NCBI GenBank assembly: GCA_015222055.1
Contig: JADFUR010000110.1
Location: 1 to 61,993, forward strand
Origin: Bacteroidota bacterium
GTDB taxonomy: Bacteria; Bacteroidota; Bacteroidia; Bacteroidales; B39-G9
Direction of reading: 5' to 3'
Length of the DNA stretch: 61,993 bases
Made by a program: the position numbers and the translations under genes. Under the pieces are notes generated by a model. It was not told where the DNA came from, did no database searches, and saw nothing but the letters and a program-made list of their open reading frames with translations. Position 1 is the stretch's first letter, and each line of letters begins with the position of its first letter. This document shows positions 53,861 through 61,993 of the stretch, piece after piece.

Positions 53861-54037
53861 TTTCCTGTACTAATCCAATTTTTTTTTCAGTTATAATTTT
53901 TTTTGGTGTAATATATGCATCGAGGAAAAAAGGGGATGTTATAATTAGTTGAGCAATGCTTGTTCGCAATGCAAAAATTGAGATTAGTATTGCAAGATTA
54001 ATTTTTTTCTTATTTTTTCCTATTTGAGAATTTTGCT
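53861..54037 (-). pseudogene. Remnant of a secreted-protein gene cut by repeat B5
   Basis: On the minus strand the frame reads KKKINLAILISIFALRTSIAQ, a textbook signal peptide without a start codon. About 35 more residues follow (ending LVQEI) before it enters B5 with the tail PLVVVSDNDTC and a stop. The same B-derived tail ends the RhuM remnant. The family cannot be told from what remains. Confidence 0.4.
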
Positions 54038-54082
54038 CAAAATAAAAAAACAGGCTACAAAAAGATGCAACCTGTTTTTTTG

Positions 54083-54155
54083 TCGGCTCGGTGGGTTTCG
54101 AACCCACGACCCCATGATTAAGAGTCACGTGCTCTGCCAACTGAGCTACGAACCG
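54083..54155 (-). tRNA. tRNA-Lys (anticodon CTT)
   Basis: Complete cloverleaf on the minus strand: acceptor CGGTTCG / CGAGCCG with one T-G pair, discriminator A, anticodon loop CTCTTAA (CTT) and a normal T arm with GTTCGAA. No CCA is encoded. Confidence 0.92.
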
Positions 54156-54333
54156 AAAATTTTTGCAAAGGTAAAAAATAAATGAGTTTTGTGACGGTAA
54201 TTACAGATAATTTTTATAAAAATTATGTTGGGACAATTGTTGAATTGTTTGCAACAATTTAAGAAAATAAAAAAGGGGTTTTTTCAGCAGAAAAGAAAGA
54301 TATTTAATTTGTTTTGATTTTCTTTCAAAATGT

Positions 54334-54364
54334 TTTGTTTATTAAAAAAAAGCTATTACTTTTG
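54334..54364 (+). promoter_or_regulatory. Promoter of tRNA-Asn
   Basis: TTTG (54334-54337), exactly 19 bp, then TACTTTTG (54357-54364): the full Bacteroidota consensus. The expected start point is within a few bases of the tRNA 5' end. Confidence 0.75.
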
Positions 54365-54375
54365 CATCACAAAAT

Positions 54376-54449
54376 TCCTCCATAGCTCAGTTGGTTAGAG
54401 CATCTGACTGTTAATCAGAGGGTCCTAGGTTCAAGTCCTAGTGGGGGAG
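54376..54449 (+). tRNA. tRNA-Asn (anticodon GTT)
   Basis: Complete cloverleaf: acceptor TCCTCCA / TGGGGGA with a T-G pair, discriminator G, anticodon arm CTGACTGTTAATCAG (GTT) and T arm CTAGG-TTCAAGT-CCTAG. A short stem with AAAAGCCAAA / TTTGGCTTTT (about 54453-54482) follows and may end the transcript. Confidence 0.93.
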
Positions 54450-54603
54450 CAAAAAAGCCAAAATTAACATTTTGGCTTTTTTTATGAAAATTTTTTTGAG
54501 AACAGATTTATTTATTATTTCATTCAAAAAAATAATTTTTAAGCTTCATTTTTTTTACCAATTGACTTTTTTATATCTTTACAAAAAATTAATAAGAATT
54601 AAA

Positions 54604-55581
54604 ATGGCAAAAGTTTTAGGTATAGGCAATGCTCTAGTTGATATTTTGATTAGACTCGATAGTGATGATACTTTAAGTGATTTTTCATTACCCAGAGGAA
54701 GTATGCAACTTGTAGACATATCTCAATCGAATACGATTTTAAAGGAAACACCTAATTTAAAAAGACAACAATCGTCTGGTGGCTCCGCAGCTAATACAAT
54801 AAACGGTTTAGCTAACCTCGGTGTTAAAACAGGATTTATTGGCGAGATTGGAAATGATGAGTTTGGAGAGTTTTTTAAATCAGATATGGAGATTAAAGGA
54901 ATTGTTCCAAAATTATTTTTAGGAAGCAAAGAAACAGGTCGAGCTATTGGTTTAATCAGCCCAGATTCGGAAAGAACTTTTGCAACTTATCTGGGGTCAT
55001 CAATTGAATTGTCTGATAAAGATTTGTCAAAAGAATTGTTTGAAGACTATGAGTTTTTTCATATTGAAGGTTATCTTTTACAAAATCATGCTTTAATTGA
55101 ACAGGCATTAATTTTTGCCAAACGAAACAATTTAATTGTGTCAATTGATTTTGCAAGCTTTAATGTTGTTGAAGAAAATTTAGAGTTTTTAACAAAAATC
55201 ACCAAAAAATATGTTGATATTGTTTTTGCCAACGAAGATGAGGCAAAAGCTTTCACAGGAGAAGAACCCAGAAAAGCTTTAGATATTATTGCAGAGATGT
55301 GCGAAATTGCTGTTGTGAAAATTGGAAAAAAAGGCTCTTTAATCAAGAGAGATAATAAAGTATATAAGATTGGAATTATTGAAGCAAATTGTATTGATAC
55401 TACTGGTGCAGGTGATTTATATGCTGTAGGATTCCTTTATGGATTAATCAACAATATGCCAATGAATAAATGCGGAGAGATTGGTTCGCTTCTTTCCGGC
55501 AAAGTAATTGAAGTTATTGGTGCTAAAATGAATTCTGACAAATGGAAAGAAATTAATAATGAATTAAATATAAGCATGTAA
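54604..55581 (+). CDS. PfkB-family carbohydrate/nucleoside kinase (adenosine-kinase-like)
   Basis: A 325-residue ribokinase-fold enzyme starting at ATG 54604 (MAKVLGIGNALVDILI). The upstream in-frame stretch overlaps the tRNA tail and is not coding. The substrate-side motif SGGSAANTINGLANLG and the catalytic ATP-site motif IDTTGAGDLYAVGFLYG are intact. The N-terminal G-x-G-N-A-L-V-D-I is typical of the adenosine-kinase-like branch. The sugar or nucleoside used is not determinable. Confidence 0.88.
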   Translation: MAKVLGIGNALVDILIRLDSDDTLSDFSLPRGSMQLVDISQSNTILKETPNLKRQQSSGGSAANTINGLANLGVKTGFIGEIGNDEFGEFFKSDMEIKGIVPKLFLGSKETGRAIGLISPDSERTFATYLGSSIELSDKDLSKELFEDYEFFHIEGYLLQNHALIEQALIFAKRNNLIVSIDFASFNVVEENLEFLTKITKKYVDIVFANEDEAKAFTGEEPRKALDIIAEMCEIAVVKIGKKGSLIKRDNKVYKIGIIEANCIDTTGAGDLYAVGFLYGLINNMPMNKCGEIGSLLSGKVIEVIGAKMNSDKWKEINNELNISM

Positions 55582-55617
55582 GTTTTTTAAACAGTCAAAA
55601 AACATTGTTAAATTATT

Positions 55618-55662
55618 AAAGGGATAACTTGTTAAAAAACAACAAATTATCCCTTTGTTTTT
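55618..55662 (+). terminator. Terminator after the PfkB kinase
   Basis: The perfect 10-bp stem AAAGGGATAA / TTATCCCTTT (55618-55627, 55647-55656) is followed by GTTTTT. It lies between convergent pfkB-like and polA genes. Confidence 0.75.
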
Positions 55663-55721
55663 AATAAAAAATGGAATAAAAAAATAAGAATAAATTTTAA
55701 TGTTTCTGACGTCTCTTTTTT

Positions 55722-58493
55722 TTAATGAGCCTCTAGCCAATTGTTTCCTTTGTCCATATCAACGCTTAACGGAATATCGAAACTAACAGCATTTTCCATT
55801 TCGTGTTTAACAATTTTTTCTACAATGTCGACTTCCGGTTTATAAACATCAAAAATTAATTCATCATGAACTTGCAATATCATTTTTGATTTAAGATTTT
55901 CTTCTTTAAAGCGTTTATAAACATTAATCATTGCAATTTTAATAATGTCGGCAGCCGAACCCTGTATTGGTGCGTTTATTGCATTTCGCTCAGCACCGCC
56001 TCTCACAAAAGAGTTGTTTGAATTAATATCGTTTAAATATCTTTTTCTGCCGAAAATCGTTTCACTATAGCCCTTTTCTTTTGCGATTTCAATACTTTTA
56101 TCCATAAAGTTTTTCACTGCAGGATAGTTTTCAAAATAATCATCAATTAATTTTTGAGCGTCTTTTCTCGGAATATTTAAGTTTTGAGATAAGCCGAAAG
56201 CAGAAATTTTATAAATAATTCCAAAGTTGGCTGCTTTTGCAATTCCTCTCATTTCTTTTGTAACATCAGTAATATTGACTTTAAATATTTTTGAAGCTGT
56301 AGCAGAGTGAATATCCTCATTCTGTTTAAAAGCAGCAATCATATGAGGGTCTTGGCTTAACTGAGCCATTATGCGAAGCTCAATTTGAGAGTAGTCTGCT
56401 GAAATTAATAAATGCTCATCGTCTGTTGGAATAAATGTTTTTCTTATTTCACGACCAAGCTCCTCGCGAATAGGGATGTTTTGTAAATTTGGTTTTTTTG
56501 AACTTAATCGCCCTGTTGATGTAACCGCCTGATTAAAAGAAGTGTGAATTCTGCCGGTCTTTGCGTTTATTAATTTTGGCAAGGCATCAACATAAGTTGT
56601 TAATAATTTTTTTAAGGTTCGGTATTTTAATATGTTTTTAATTATTTCGTGCTTGTCTGTTAATTTTGATAAAATTTCTTCGCCTGTTGAGTATTGTTTT
56701 GTTTTTGTTTTTTTTGGATTGTCAACAATTTTTAATTTTTCAAAAAGTATTTCACCCAACTGTTTTGGCGATGATATGTTAAATTCAACTCCGGCTAATT
56801 TATATATTTCCTGTTCTTCTGTTAAAATTGCGATTCTTAATTGTTTAGAAAAATTATGTAGAGCTTCAACGTTAATTTTTACTCCGGTATTTTCCATTTC
56901 TGCCAAAACTTTCACAAGTGGCATTTCAATATTATTAAACAATTCATTTAATTGTTTCTTGTTAAGCTCTTCACTTAAAACGTTTTTTAGTTGGAATGTA
57001 AAATCAGCATCTTCACAAGCATATTCTTTAACCGTGTCAACAGGAATATCTCTCATGTTGAGTTGGTTTTTTCCTTTTTCTCCAATTAGTTCTTGAGTGG
57101 CAACTTTTTTATAGTTTAAATAAATCTCAGATAAAAAATCAAGATTATGCCTTAATTCCGGTTGGATGAGGTAATGTGCTAACATTGTGTCGAAAAACTC
57201 ACCACTTACTTCTATGTCATAATTTCTTAGAACAAGAATGTCGTATTTGATATTTTGTCCGATTTTAATAATTTTTTCATTTTCGAAAAACACACGGAAT
57301 TTTTCAACAATTTTATTTGCCTCTGCTTCTTCTTGTGGAACAGGTACATAGTATGCCTCATGTTCTTTAATTGCAAATGACATTCCTACTAATTTGGCAA
57401 TATGCACATCGAGACTTGTTGTCTCTGTATCGAAACAAACTTCTTTTTGATTTAATAAAAGGTTTAATAAATCATTCATTTTGGCTTCATTATCAACTAG
57501 ATAATAATCATGTTTTATTGTATTAATATTTTCGTGATTTTCATCTGAAACAGTCGGAGCTTCTGCTTCAAAATTGTCGAATAATGAACCTTGAGCCGGC
57601 CGTGGTTTAGGTTTTTCTTGTTGAGGAAAATATCTTTTTGCAAGATTTCTGAATTCAAATTCCTCAAAAAGGGATGTTAGTTTTTCGTTATCAGGATTAG
57701 ATAGTTTTAGTTGTTCTTCATCAAAAGGAACATCCACATCTAAAATAATTGTTGCTAAAACTTTTGATAATAGAACCTGCTCTTTAAAATTTATAAAGTT
57801 TTCTTTCTGCTTTCCCTTTAAGTCTTCTAAGTTATTATATATGTTTTCAACAGAACCATATTCGCCAATTAATTTTTTTGATGTTTTTTCACCCACTCCG
57901 GGGCATCCAGGAATATTATCAACGCTATCGCCCCATAATGCTAAAATATCAATTACTTGCTCAGGATTATTAATGCTGAATTTTTCTTTAACTTTATCTA
58001 CGTCCCAAATCTCGACTCCCTTTCCTAAGTGCCGTGGTTTGTACATAAAAATTTTATCGGAAACAAGCTGAGCATAATCTTTATCTGGAGTCATCATATA
58101 AGTAACAAATCCTTTTTGTTCAGCCACTTTTGCCATTGTTCCAATAACATCGTCAGCTTCAAAGCCGGGTTTCTCAATAATTGGGATGTTGAAGGCTTTA
58201 ATAACTTCTCTAATATATGGAATTGCTAATCTTAAATCTTCGGGCATTTCTTCACGATTTGCTTTATACTCAGAAAACATCTTGTGGCGAAAAGTTGGTG
58301 CGTGAACGTCAAAAACAATACCAATATGCGAAGGGTTTTCCTTTTTCAGAACATCAAGAAGCGAATTTGTAAAACCTAAAATTGCTGAGGTGTTAAGTCC
58401 CTTTGAGTTAAATGTTGGATTTTTAATTAAAGCAAAGTATGCTCTGTAAATTAAAGCGTAAGCATCAAGTAGAAAAAGTTTTTTAGTCGGCAT
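55722..58493 (-). CDS. polA: DNA polymerase I
   Basis: A 923-residue enzyme for Okazaki-fragment maturation and repair. All three domains are present: the 5' nuclease (FLLDAYALIYRAYFAL; TPDKDYAQLVSD; WGDSVDNIPGCPGVG), a 3'-5' exonuclease with the metal-binding DTETTSL motif near residue 355, and the polymerase (ADYSQIELRIMAQLS motif A, AKAANFGIIYKISAFGLS finger helix, QVHDELIFDV motif C). The intact DxE suggests active proofreading. It is monocistronic. Confidence 0.97.
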   Translation of the reverse strand: MPTKKLFLLDAYALIYRAYFALIKNPTFNSKGLNTSAILGFTNSLLDVLKKENPSHIGIVFDVHAPTFRHKMFSEYKANREEMPEDLRLAIPYIREVIKAFNIPIIEKPGFEADDVIGTMAKVAEQKGFVTYMMTPDKDYAQLVSDKIFMYKPRHLGKGVEIWDVDKVKEKFSINNPEQVIDILALWGDSVDNIPGCPGVGEKTSKKLIGEYGSVENIYNNLEDLKGKQKENFINFKEQVLLSKVLATIILDVDVPFDEEQLKLSNPDNEKLTSLFEEFEFRNLAKRYFPQQEKPKPRPAQGSLFDNFEAEAPTVSDENHENINTIKHDYYLVDNEAKMNDLLNLLLNQKEVCFDTETTSLDVHIAKLVGMSFAIKEHEAYYVPVPQEEAEANKIVEKFRVFFENEKIIKIGQNIKYDILVLRNYDIEVSGEFFDTMLAHYLIQPELRHNLDFLSEIYLNYKKVATQELIGEKGKNQLNMRDIPVDTVKEYACEDADFTFQLKNVLSEELNKKQLNELFNNIEMPLVKVLAEMENTGVKINVEALHNFSKQLRIAILTEEQEIYKLAGVEFNISSPKQLGEILFEKLKIVDNPKKTKTKQYSTGEEILSKLTDKHEIIKNILKYRTLKKLLTTYVDALPKLINAKTGRIHTSFNQAVTSTGRLSSKKPNLQNIPIREELGREIRKTFIPTDDEHLLISADYSQIELRIMAQLSQDPHMIAAFKQNEDIHSATASKIFKVNITDVTKEMRGIAKAANFGIIYKISAFGLSQNLNIPRKDAQKLIDDYFENYPAVKNFMDKSIEIAKEKGYSETIFGRKRYLNDINSNNSFVRGGAERNAINAPIQGSAADIIKIAMINVYKRFKEENLKSKMILQVHDELIFDVYKPEVDIVEKIVKHEMENAVSFDIPLSVDMDKGNNWLEAH

Positions 58494-58555
58494 GTTGTTT
58501 AAATTAAAATTAATTTATTTAGTCATAAGTAGTATTTGCAAGAAAACGTCCATAT

Positions 58556-58635
58556 TGTCATTTCGACTAAAAGGAGAAATCTTATAACATAGTGTATTAA
58601 ATTGAATGAGATTTCTCACTTCGTTCGAAATGACA
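58556..58635. repeat. Long hairpin repeat between polA and queD
   Basis: TGTCATTTCGAC ... GGAGAAATCT pairs with AGATTTCTCACTTCG ... GAAATGACA over most of 80 bp. Such tgtcatttcgac...gaaatgaca hairpins are widespread in Bacteroidota spacers. It is related to the gtcat hairpins elsewhere in the window. Confidence 0.6.
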
Positions 58636-58693
58636 GCACAACTAAAATTTTATGGGTTTTCGTGCCAGCACTATGTAATATTTGAACAAATAT

Positions 58694-59143
58694 TTATTCA
58701 TTATCTTCAGCATACCATTCTGAAAAAGAAGTTGATGTTTCGTATAATTTTAAGCTGTGCAATTTTATTTTATCAGGCAACTGCGATTTTATTCTAATTG
58801 CGAAGTCAACAACAAGATTTTCAGATGTTGGTTGATAATCAAGTATTATTTTTTTTCCAAAAATTTCATTGTTCTCCAGAACAGAAGTAAATTTTTTATT
58901 TTGTTGAAGAACAAAAGCATGGTCAAAAAGCTCAACAATTTGTGAGTTAACAATGCTTTTTAAATCAGAAAAGTCAATTAACATCCCATGTTTTGGATTG
59001 CTAATATCGTTTATTGGCTGACCTTTTACTGTAACAAAAAGTTTATATGAGTGGCCATGTATGTTTTTACAAGGACCATCGTAGTTCCAAAGTAAATGAG
59101 CCATTTCAAAATGAAATTCTTTTGTGAGTCTAACTATTGACAT
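58694..59143 (-). CDS. queD: 6-carboxytetrahydropterin synthase (QueD-like)
   Basis: A 149-residue PTPS-fold enzyme. Zinc ligands are the His of FHFEMAHLLW and the two His of NIHGHSYKL; the catalytic Cys lies between them in DGPCKNIHGH, the QueD arrangement. HGMLIDFSDLKSIV is the conserved D-F-x-x-L segment, and the Glu of KLYETSTSF anchors the pterin. It probably serves queuosine synthesis from 7,8-dihydroneopterin triphosphate. No other que genes are in the window, and no preQ1 riboswitch was recognised. Confidence 0.9.
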   Translation of the reverse strand: MSIVRLTKEFHFEMAHLLWNYDGPCKNIHGHSYKLFVTVKGQPINDISNPKHGMLIDFSDLKSIVNSQIVELFDHAFVLQQNKKFTSVLENNEIFGKKIILDYQPTSENLVVDFAIRIKSQLPDKIKLHSLKLYETSTSFSEWYAEDNE

Positions 59144-59411
59144 TTTATCTTAAGATTTTATAATTATAGAAAAAGTGAAATTTTTAGTATAAAATTAAGC
59201 AAAATTATAAATCAATTAGATAAATATCATATTATATTTATAATATTTAAATATTTTTTATAATTTTAGGAAAAATATAAAGAAACATTACACAGGAATC
59301 TTCGCTGAAAGAAAGAATTAAGAAAGATGTTCCATCGAAATATATGTAAAGAATAAAATTTTTATAATTATTGATTTAAAGATTTTTAATTAAATATAAA
59401 ATTATCGTCGG

Positions 59412-60299
59412 ATGAAAAATATAAATGTATTTTATTTGTTCATTGTTCTTTCATTTATTGGATGTGTTTCAGATTCTGATAATTCAAGCGAAGAAATAGT
59501 TGAAAAAATAACAGAAACTAAAGAACTGAAAGCAGAAGTGCAGAAAAAAGATGCAAGGGCTGTTTTTTATGATATGTTTTCGCCTGTTGAAATGGCATCT
59601 GTTTTTGTAAAATCAGGAATAGATTTTAATTATAGGATATTGAATCCAATAGAAAACGCCGATAATTATTTAACAAGCTCCAAAATTGCAACAAACTTAG
59701 GCGTTTATGGAGTTGACTTGTGTTATAACAAAATGTTTAATCAAACACAACAATCTATTAAATATTTAGCCGGTATTCAACAATTATCTGAAAAGCTAGA
59801 TATTCCTCGCAGCTTTTTTTCTTTTACAGAAGGAAGGATAGAGGAAAAGATGAATGACAAAGATTCTTTGTATATTATTGCAGGAGAAGCATATGATTCT
59901 GCAAATAATTTTTTGAAAAAAAATAATAGATCAGAAGCCGCATCCTTAATTGTTTTGGGTGGTTGGATTGAATCTCTTTATATTGCGATGAATGCCTCAA
60001 ACGACATAAATGTTGAATTAATGGAGATTATTGCATCACAGAAATATTCACTTAACAGCTTAATTAATTTGTTAAAAAGTAATCAGAACGACCTTACTGT
60101 TGCAAAATATTTAATTTTGTTGAAAAAACTAAACAAAACATTTTCTCAATTTGAGATAATGTATAAACATGGAGATGTAAATATTGACACAATACATAAA
60201 AGAATAATTATTAACAAACAACACGTTGTTGTTACAAAAGAGCAAATAATAAAGATAAAATCAATTGTTAACTCTATTCGTGCAGATATTGTAGGATAG
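59412..60299 (+). CDS. Lipoprotein of unknown function
   Basis: A 295-residue protein with a lipoprotein signal (FIGC, lipid Cys18), a Ser/Asp/Glu-rich linker and then a mostly helical domain from about residue 55 (VFYDMFSPVEMASVFVKSGI). The Y-D-M-F-S-P-V-E-M-A phrase and the LGVYGVDLCYNKMFNQTQQS stretch suggest a conserved Bacteroidota family I cannot name. It has 267 bp of A/T-rich upstream DNA with no recognised signals. It is monocistronic. Confidence 0.75.
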   Translation: MKNINVFYLFIVLSFIGCVSDSDNSSEEIVEKITETKELKAEVQKKDARAVFYDMFSPVEMASVFVKSGIDFNYRILNPIENADNYLTSSKIATNLGVYGVDLCYNKMFNQTQQSIKYLAGIQQLSEKLDIPRSFFSFTEGRIEEKMNDKDSLYIIAGEAYDSANNFLKKNNRSEAASLIVLGGWIESLYIAMNASNDINVELMEIIASQKYSLNSLINLLKSNQNDLTVAKYLILLKKLNKTFSQFEIMYKHGDVNIDTIHKRIIINKQHVVVTKEQIIKIKSIVNSIRADIVG

Positions 60300-60488
60300 T
60301 GATGCTTTTTTTTATTAAGAAATATAACTTCACTACATAAGATAAAAGAACCTATTTCTTGTTTTGTTTATGTGTTTTTTAAATTGATTTAAGATGACGG
60401 TTTTTGAAAATAAATATTTAGTTTTGGGAAAATATAAATTGAAAATTTTGTTTTGTGATTTTGTTTTGAATTTTAACAAAAAAAATGG

Positions 60489-61790
60489 ATGAAAAAAGTT
60501 TTAATAATAACTTATTATTGGCCACCTTCAGGCGGAATTGGTGTGCAGAGATGCTTGAAATTCGCTAAGTATTTAAGAGATTTTGGTTGGGAACCAATAA
60601 TTTATGCTCCCGAAAACGCACAATATGTCTATTTCGACGAATCTAACCTTAAAGAGATACCTGAAAATATTACAATTTTAAAATGCTCAATAAGGGAACC
60701 GTTTAATCTTTTTAAAAAGTTTTCCGGTCGTAAAAAAGACGATGCTTTTAATCCTATATCAGCCCGAGATAAAAAGGTAAAATTTATTGATAATTTTGCA
60801 ATCTGGATTCGTGGTAATTTTTTTATTCCTGACGCACGTTTTTTGTGGATAAAGCCATCAGTGAAATATTTATCAAAATATATACAAAAAAATCATGTTG
60901 ATGCAATTTTGACAGATGGGCCACCTCATACAAATACTGTTATTGGGTGCAGACTTTCTCAAAAATTTAATATCCCCTGGTTAGCAGATTTTCAAGATCC
61001 ATGGACACAGGTTGATTATTACAAATTTTTTAAATTAACCAAAAGAGCAGATCAAAAACATCATAAATTAGAACAAGAAGTTTTTAAGACAGCAAAAAAG
61101 ATAACTATCGCCAGTCCTTCGTGGAAAAAAGATATTGAGAAAATTGGAGCCAAAAATGTTGATGTTGTTTTGTGGGGTTACGATGAAGATGATTATAAGT
61201 CATTTAAAAATCAAAAATTAGATAAAAAATTTACAATTGCACATACCGGAATACTTGGTTTTGACAGAAATCCCGATGTTTTGTTTGAAGCACTAAAAGA
61301 TATTAAAAACGAAATTCCACAATTTGCAGACGATCTTAAAATAAATCTTGCAGGAATGGTAGATTATTCTGTGATAGAAAGCATCAAAGAAAACGAACTG
61401 GAAAAAAATACGAATTTATTCGGGACAATTAATCGCCACGAGGCAATTAATTTGGTAATGAAAGCACAATTGCTGCTTCTTCCTATAAATAAAGCAGAAA
61501 ATGCTTTGGGACGTATCCCTGCAAAACTGTTTGAATATCTGTGCTCAAAACGACCAATTTTATACTTAGGACCATTAAATGGAGATGTCGCTAACATCAT
61601 AAATTATACTTCAAGTGGCAAATGCTTTGAATATGATAATTATGAAGATATAAAAGATTTTGTTAAATATAGATATAAAAAATATAAAGACGATGAGATA
61701 GATAATTGTACATTCGATATATCCGAATATTCGGTAAAAAAACAAACCGGGAAGATTGCTTCTTATCTGGATGAGATGACTAAAGTGTAA
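60489..61790 (+). CDS. Family 4 glycosyltransferase
   Basis: A 433-residue GT-B enzyme. The N-terminal acceptor domain begins KKVLIITYYWPPSGGIGVQR, with the glycine-rich loop expected for GT4; LADFQDPW follows mid-protein. The C-terminal donor domain has IAHTGILGFDRNPDVLFEAL, the LPINKAENALGRIPAKLFEY segment carrying the E-x7-E-like sugar-nucleotide site, and a final Rossmann helix. It probably builds surface polysaccharide or lipid-linked glycans. The next gene appears to start 80 bp later. Confidence 0.88.
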   Translation: MKKVLIITYYWPPSGGIGVQRCLKFAKYLRDFGWEPIIYAPENAQYVYFDESNLKEIPENITILKCSIREPFNLFKKFSGRKKDDAFNPISARDKKVKFIDNFAIWIRGNFFIPDARFLWIKPSVKYLSKYIQKNHVDAILTDGPPHTNTVIGCRLSQKFNIPWLADFQDPWTQVDYYKFFKLTKRADQKHHKLEQEVFKTAKKITIASPSWKKDIEKIGAKNVDVVLWGYDEDDYKSFKNQKLDKKFTIAHTGILGFDRNPDVLFEALKDIKNEIPQFADDLKINLAGMVDYSVIESIKENELEKNTNLFGTINRHEAINLVMKAQLLLLPINKAENALGRIPAKLFEYLCSKRPILYLGPLNGDVANIINYTSSGKCFEYDNYEDIKDFVKYRYKKYKDDEIDNCTFDISEYSVKKQTGKIASYLDEMTKV

Positions 61791-61870
61791 AATTCTTTTA
61801 ATTAGGACATTTTTATACAATTCAAATAAATATTAAATAGTTTCTATAATTGCAGTTTTAATATTGACCA

Positions 61871-61993
61871 ATGGCTAAATACAAAAACAAAAATTCTTTT
61901 TTTTGGAAGTTGAAAAAAAACGTGCAAAGATTTTTTCTTTTAGATTTTTTTGAAATTGTGTTTTTTCTTTTTGAGCATTTATTTTTAAAAGAA
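61871..61993 (+). CDS. Start of a gene running off the window
   Basis: The ATG at 61871 opens a frame of 41 codons that is still open at the window edge: MAKYKNKNSFFWKLKKNVQR, then FFLLDFF and a hydrophobic stretch. The basic start followed by a hydrophobic helix suggests a membrane protein. It follows the glycosyltransferase on the same strand. Too short to identify. Confidence 0.45.
   Translation, partial: MAKYKNKNSFFWKLKKNVQRFFLLDFFEIVFFLFEHLFLKE

Noticed and set aside
53823-54140. A 105-codon minus-strand frame beginning within tRNA-Lys
   Set aside because: Its first residues are read through the tRNA gene and its last ones through repeat B5; only the middle looks like a real, truncated gene, listed as a pseudogene.
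58494-59411. A preQ1 riboswitch upstream of queD
   Set aside because: No compact pseudoknot-type pattern was found in the 267 bp upstream; the spacer is just A/T-rich.

Overview
The window is A+T-rich chromosomal DNA from a member of the Bacteroidota (Bacteroidetes), most likely a T9SS-bearing lineage in or near Bacteroidales/Marinilabiliales. The evidence is: a porZ homologue and a secreted peptidase with a type-A T9SS sorting tail; starts without Shine-Dalgarno sequences but with A/T-rich leaders; Bacteroidota promoters (TTG - about 19 bp - TAnnTTTG) before several genes; DUF4421, DUF6090, GH92 and FHS-permease families; and the gene order DUF4175-like / ATPase / ybeY / mnmG.

Layout. 1-3.3 kb: DUF4175-like C-terminus, HATPase, ybeY, mnmG, then two parS-like palindromes. 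3.8-12 kb: adeC, xth, a secreted papain-like peptidase and uvrC, separated by spacers filled with a dispersed repeat (family A). 12-17.6 kb: polyprenyl synthase, porZ, recO, aminotransferase, tRNA-Arg. 17.7-22.1 kb: three paralogous secreted C1 peptidases. 22.7-28.1 kb: a DUF4421 protein, then rplM-rpsI-rpsB-tsf-pyrH-frr. 28.2-35.6 kb: a mannoside-degrading locus (FHS permease, GH92, GH2). 36.2-39.8 kb: a sulfur-handling set (TSUP exporter, two rhodaneses, ArsR regulator, OsmC) next to a divergent Crp/Fnr regulator.

39.8-54 kb is a mosaic accessory island. It holds a secreted protein, a truncated RhuM, an AAA/DUF4143 ATPase, an IS1182 remnant, a sigma-like/helical/ImmA-IrrE operon with two divergent micro-genes, a HaeIII-type restriction-modification system, a TonB receptor, a DUF6090 protein and a CPBP protease. 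Five copies of a second repeat (family B) occur only here, and displaced copies of the crp 3' end mark old junctions. 54-62 kb returns to housekeeping: tRNA-Lys, tRNA-Asn, PfkB kinase, polA, queD, a lipoprotein and a glycosyltransferase.

The most novel-looking items are the family B elements (about 190 bp, a hairpin at each end, a possible outward promoter, abutting truncated genes) and the sigma-like / helical / metallopeptidase operon with its palindrome-rich divergent promoter region. No CRISPR array, rRNA, integrase or reverse transcriptase was seen. All identifications come from reading the sequence and family knowledge; no database search was run.
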